Shown: positions 61,538 to 64,000 of the stretch, in pieces
Layout: each line of letters begins with the position of its first letter
How positions within the stretch are numbered: position 1 is the first letter of the stretch
Assembly: GCF_002119685.1 (NCBI RefSeq)
Contig: NZ_CP021108.1
Span: 5,952,001-6,016,000 of the forward strand
Direction of reading: 5' to 3'
DNA length: 64,000 nt
Source: Bordetella genomosp. 8
Lineage (GTDB): Bacteria > Pseudomonadota > Gammaproteobacteria > Burkholderiales > Burkholderiaceae_B
Translations under genes and position numbers: made by a program
The notes under the pieces: model-generated
The model's input: the letters and a program-made list of their open reading frames with translations, nothing else
What the model was told of the DNA's origin: nothing
The model's database searches: none

Positions 61538-62446
61538 ATGCAATCGGAGACTTACGGATTCATCGGCCTTGGCAATATGGGCGGCCCCATGGCCGGACGC
61601 CTGCTCGATGCGGGCTACGGCCTGGCGGTGTACGACACCGTCGCCGCGGCCGTGCAAGGCCTGGCCGGCAAGGGAGCGGCCGCCTGCACCGGCGGTCGTG
61701 AGGTCGCCGACAAGGCCGAGACGATCTTCCTGAGCCTGCCCACGCCGGAGATCGTGCAACGGGTCGCCACGGATCCCGATGGCCTGATCGCCGGCAGCCG
61801 GGTCAAGCGCGTGGTGGATCTGTCGACCATAGGCCCGCGGGCGGCCAGGGAGATCAGCGCCGCGCTCGCCAAACGCGGCATCCTGTACGTGGACGCGCCC
61901 GTCAGCGGCGGCGTGGGCGGCGCGCGCAACGGCACGTTGGCGATCATGGCGGCCTGCCCGCGCGACGAATACGACGCGCTGGTGCCGGTGCTGAAGCACT
62001 TCGGCCCGACGTTCTACATGGGTGAGAAAGCCGGCATGGGCCAGAGCATGAAGCTGGCCAATAACCTGATGTCGGCGGCCGCCGTCGCCATCACGTCCGA
62101 AGCCATGGCCATGGGCGTGAAGGCCGGCCTGGATGCCAAGACCATGCTGGACGTGATCAATTCCGGCTCGGGCCGCAACACCGCCAGCCAGGACAAGTTT
62201 CCACGCGCGGTGCTGACGGGCACCTTCGACATCGGCTTCGCCGCCAAGCTGGCCTACAAGGACGTGCGCCTGTGCGTGGACGAAGCCGAGGCCATCGGGG
62301 TACCCATGGTGGTCGGATCGGCGGTGCGTGAAATGCTGGTCCTGGCGCAAGCCATGTGCGGCGAGAATGCCGATTACACACACGTCGCCAAGGCGGTGGA
62401 AACCATCGCCGGCGTTTCGATACGACACGCCGCGCCGGCGAAATAG
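61538..62446 (+). CDS. NAD(P)-dependent beta-hydroxyacid dehydrogenase (3-hydroxyisobutyrate dehydrogenase family)
   Basis: The 302-residue protein has GFIGLGNMGGPMAGRLL as cofactor motif, VDAPVSGGVGGARNGTLAIM as substrate loop and the catalytic Lys in GMGQSMKLANNLM. Members oxidise 3-hydroxyisobutyrate or reduce tartronate semialdehyde. AAGGAGACAAC precedes the ATG. It is the last gene of the Bug/MmgE-PrpD/Bug group and is followed by a terminator-like hairpin. Confidence 0.92.
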   Translation: MQSETYGFIGLGNMGGPMAGRLLDAGYGLAVYDTVAAAVQGLAGKGAAACTGGREVADKAETIFLSLPTPEIVQRVATDPDGLIAGSRVKRVVDLSTIGPRAAREISAALAKRGILYVDAPVSGGVGGARNGTLAIMAACPRDEYDALVPVLKHFGPTFYMGEKAGMGQSMKLANNLMSAAAVAITSEAMAMGVKAGLDAKTMLDVINSGSGRNTASQDKFPRAVLTGTFDIGFAAKLAYKDVRLCVDEAEAIGVPMVVGSAVREMLVLAQAMCGENADYTHVAKAVETIAGVSIRHAAPAK

Positions 62447-62461
62447 GCAGGTCCGTGGCAC

Positions 62462-62490
62462 CCGGGCGCGCTCGCGCCCGGTCCCGTTTC
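62462..62490 (+). terminator. Probable intrinsic terminator after the hydroxyacid dehydrogenase gene
   Basis: CCGGGCGC and GCGCCCGG form an 8-bp stem with a GCTC loop, followed by TCCCGTTTC. The T-run is short, so strength is uncertain. Confidence 0.55.
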
Positions 62491-62533
62491 ACTCCCCCCA
62501 GATCAAAAACAACGGCCCCGCCAAGCAGGTGCT

Positions 62534-62586
62534 TGCCTTATACGTGCATATGCAACTAATATGGTTGCATATGCACGTATAAGGCA
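62534..62586. promoter_or_regulatory. 53-bp near-perfect inverted repeat before the MarR gene
   Basis: Arms 62534-62556 and 62564-62586 are complementary over 23 bases around the loop TAATATG. Each arm contains the self-complementary decamer TGCATATGCA (62545-62554 and 62566-62575), with centres 21 bases apart. TTGCCT at 62533 and TAATAT at 62557 are 18 bases apart and could be the promoter, so a bound repressor would cover it. The ATG of the MarR gene begins two bases after the repeat. Confidence 0.8.
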
Positions 62587-62588
62587 TC

Positions 62589-63104
62589 ATGGACCCATTA
62601 CCCCGCAAACGCCCACCGTCGCCCTGTAATTGCGGCGCGTTGCGCAAGGCCGCGCGCCGCATATCCCGGCTGTACGACGAAGCCTTGGCGCCCGTCGGCA
62701 TCGGCGCCGGCCAACACGCGATCCTCGCCGAACTCGCCCGCTGGGCCGATGACGCCCCCACCCTATGGGAGCTGGCCGATGCCCTGGTGCTGGATCGCAC
62801 CACCATCGGACGCAACCTGCGACCACTCGAACGGGACGGCTACGTCGACATCCGCCCCTGCGCGATCGATCGCAGGAAAAAACGGGTCGGGCTGACGCCG
62901 GCGGGACGCCGGAAACTGGCTGAGTCCGCCATCCACTGGCAGCAGGCGCAAGACGCGTTCGAGCGGAGTTTCGGACCGGCGCAAGCCCGTTCGCTGCGTT
63001 CGCGGCTCCTGGCCATCGCCAACACCCAAGACATCGACATCAACGACAGCGGGACCATGCAGCCCATGGTCCAGACCCCATACCTGAAGGAACATGATGA
63101 GTGA
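62589..63104 (+). CDS. MarR family transcriptional regulator
   Basis: The 171-residue protein has a winged helix: LWELADALVLDRTTIGRNL as helix-turn-helix, then RPLERDGYV and the wing IDRRKKRVGLTPAGRR. N-terminal CNCGALRKAARR supplies two closely spaced cysteines. It overlaps the start of the efflux gene, so both are one transcript. It should repress its own promoter at the palindrome upstream and release on binding a phenolic or drug-like ligand, or on cysteine oxidation; the signal is unknown. Confidence 0.92.
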   Translation: MDPLPRKRPPSPCNCGALRKAARRISRLYDEALAPVGIGAGQHAILAELARWADDAPTLWELADALVLDRTTIGRNLRPLERDGYVDIRPCAIDRRKKRVGLTPAGRRKLAESAIHWQQAQDAFERSFGPAQARSLRSRLLAIANTQDIDINDSGTMQPMVQTPYLKEHDE

Positions 63105-64000
63105 AGCAGCGATACGAGACGACGACGCGCCTGCGCGACAGAGCACGCAAAGGAAATTCCTGATCCTGGTCACGCTCAGCCTGATCTCTTCCCTGATCAT
63201 GCTGGACTCAAACATCGTCGCGGTCGCGCTGCCTTCGATCGCCAGGTCGCTCGGCGCGAATTTCACCGAGATCGAATGGGTCGTCAGTGCCTACATACTG
63301 CCTTTCGCCGCGCTCCTGCTGGCGGCCGGCGCCTATGCCGACCGGCACGGCCGCAAGCTCGCCATGCTGATCGGGATCACCCTATTCACGGTGGCTTCCG
63401 GCATCTGCGGAATGGCCAGCTCCGCGCTCATGCTGAACCTGGCGCGCGCGCTGCAGGGGGTCGGGGCAAGCCTGCTCCTGACCGCCTCGATGGCCGTCAT
63501 CAATCACACCTTCTCCGGGGCCGAACGCGCGCGGGCCTACGCCTTCTGGGGCGCTTGCCAGGGAATCGCCATTACCTGCGGTCCGATCATCGGCGGCGCC
63601 ATCACCACCTTCCTGGGCTGGAGATGGGCTTTCCTGATGAACCTGCCCATCTGTTTGGTGCTGTTCGCCGCCGCCTGCCTGGCAGTCCACGAATCCTCCG
63701 ACCACGAAGCCAAGCGCCTGGACTACGCGGGTATCGTGACCTTCAGCGGTGGCCTGTTCTGCCTGATCTGGGCGCTGATCGATGGCAATGGCGTTGGTTG
63801 GTCCAGCCATGAGATCCTGGCGCTGCTGGGAGGCGCGGCGGTCCTGCTCGTGGCCTTCTATTTCGTCGAAGCGCGGCAACAGCGCCCGATGATCGATTTC
63901 TCGCTGTTCCGCCGCCCGACCTTTCTCGGGTCCGCCTTCGCCATGCTGGGCTATGCAGGCGGCGCGCAGGTGCTCATCTTCTTCCTACCCCTGCTTCTGC
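63097..64000 (+). CDS. DHA2-type MFS efflux transporter, C-terminus beyond window
   Basis: The first 301 residues are visible. The N-terminus MSEAAIRDDDA is cytoplasmic, then ILVTLSLISSLIMLDSNIV begins helix 1. GAYADRHGRKLAML is MFS motif A, LARALQGVGASLLL motif B, and GPIIGGAI motif C, which marks a drug:H+ antiporter; the length and layout suit the 14-helix EmrB/QacA type. The start at 63097 has AGGA five bases upstream and overlaps the MarR stop; ATG at 63094 is the alternative. The gene continues past the right edge. Confidence 0.9.
   Translation, partial: MSEAAIRDDDAPARQSTQRKFLILVTLSLISSLIMLDSNIVAVALPSIARSLGANFTEIEWVVSAYILPFAALLLAAGAYADRHGRKLAMLIGITLFTVASGICGMASSALMLNLARALQGVGASLLLTASMAVINHTFSGAERARAYAFWGACQGIAITCGPIIGGAITTFLGWRWAFLMNLPICLVLFAAACLAVHESSDHEAKRLDYAGIVTFSGGLFCLIWALIDGNGVGWSSHEILALLGGAAVLLVAFYFVEARQQRPMIDFSLFRRPTFLGSAFAMLGYAGGAQVLIFFLPLLL

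Overview
The window is high-GC, gene-dense DNA from a betaproteobacterium, most likely Bordetella or a close relative such as Achromobacter. Support comes from two Bug-type (Bordetella uptake gene) periplasmic binding proteins, an ESPR-containing autotransporter ending in GYRYSW, the fmdB-DUF502-aspS order, and an AspRS of the apparently non-discriminating type. No rRNA, tRNA, CRISPR array or insertion sequence was seen. Boundaries were read by eye; no database search was run.

Region 1 (1-18546, minus strand) is a surface-polysaccharide (O-antigen type) operon running off the left edge. It begins with a WecA/MraY-like initiating transferase and a GT2 enzyme. The dTDP-rhamnose set rmlB-rmlD-rmlA-rmlC and a tandem-domain GT2 follow. 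Next is a module resembling the mycobacterial decaprenyl-phosphoryl-arabinose pathway: a HAD-UbiA fusion, a DprE1-like oxidase, a DprE2-like reductase, a GT-C-like membrane protein and a GtrA-type protein. A DegT aminotransferase and a fused acetyltransferase/3,4-ketoisomerase at the left end would make a dTDP-3-acetamido-3,6-dideoxyhexose. A GtrB-like transferase and a second GtrA protein complete the segment. Most genes overlap by 1-4 bases (ATGA, GTGA, TTGA, TGATG), so they should be translationally coupled. The operon is preceded by an AT-rich, hairpin-containing leader (18547-18972).

Region 2 (18973-32112) is mostly housekeeping and metabolism: a CoxG-like protein, an EamA exporter, a thiolase with a FadN-type hydratase/dehydrogenase, the fmdB-DUF502-aspS-endonuclease-clsB run, a Na+/H+ antiporter-like protein and a CitE-like lyase. 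Region 3 (32180-45296) holds a 1735-residue autotransporter, a GMC oxidoreductase, a DapA-family lyase, free methionine-R-sulfoxide reductase, an aminotransferase, ubiA and a DUF1254 protein. panB follows at 45544.

Region 4 (46390-55107) is an eight-gene operon: a polyamine-type ABC transporter, a three-subunit flavin/iron-sulfur dehydrogenase of the HcnABC/opine-oxidase kind, and an SDR. A divergent IclR regulator faces it. Import and oxidation of an opine-like secondary amine or imino acid is a reasonable guess. Region 5 (55149-64000) holds a hipBA toxin-antitoxin pair with palindromic operators, a LysR regulator divergent from a Bug/MmgE-PrpD/Bug/3-hydroxyisobutyrate-dehydrogenase-like catabolic cluster, and a MarR regulator with a DHA2 efflux pump. 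The MarR gene is preceded by a near-perfect 53-bp inverted repeat.
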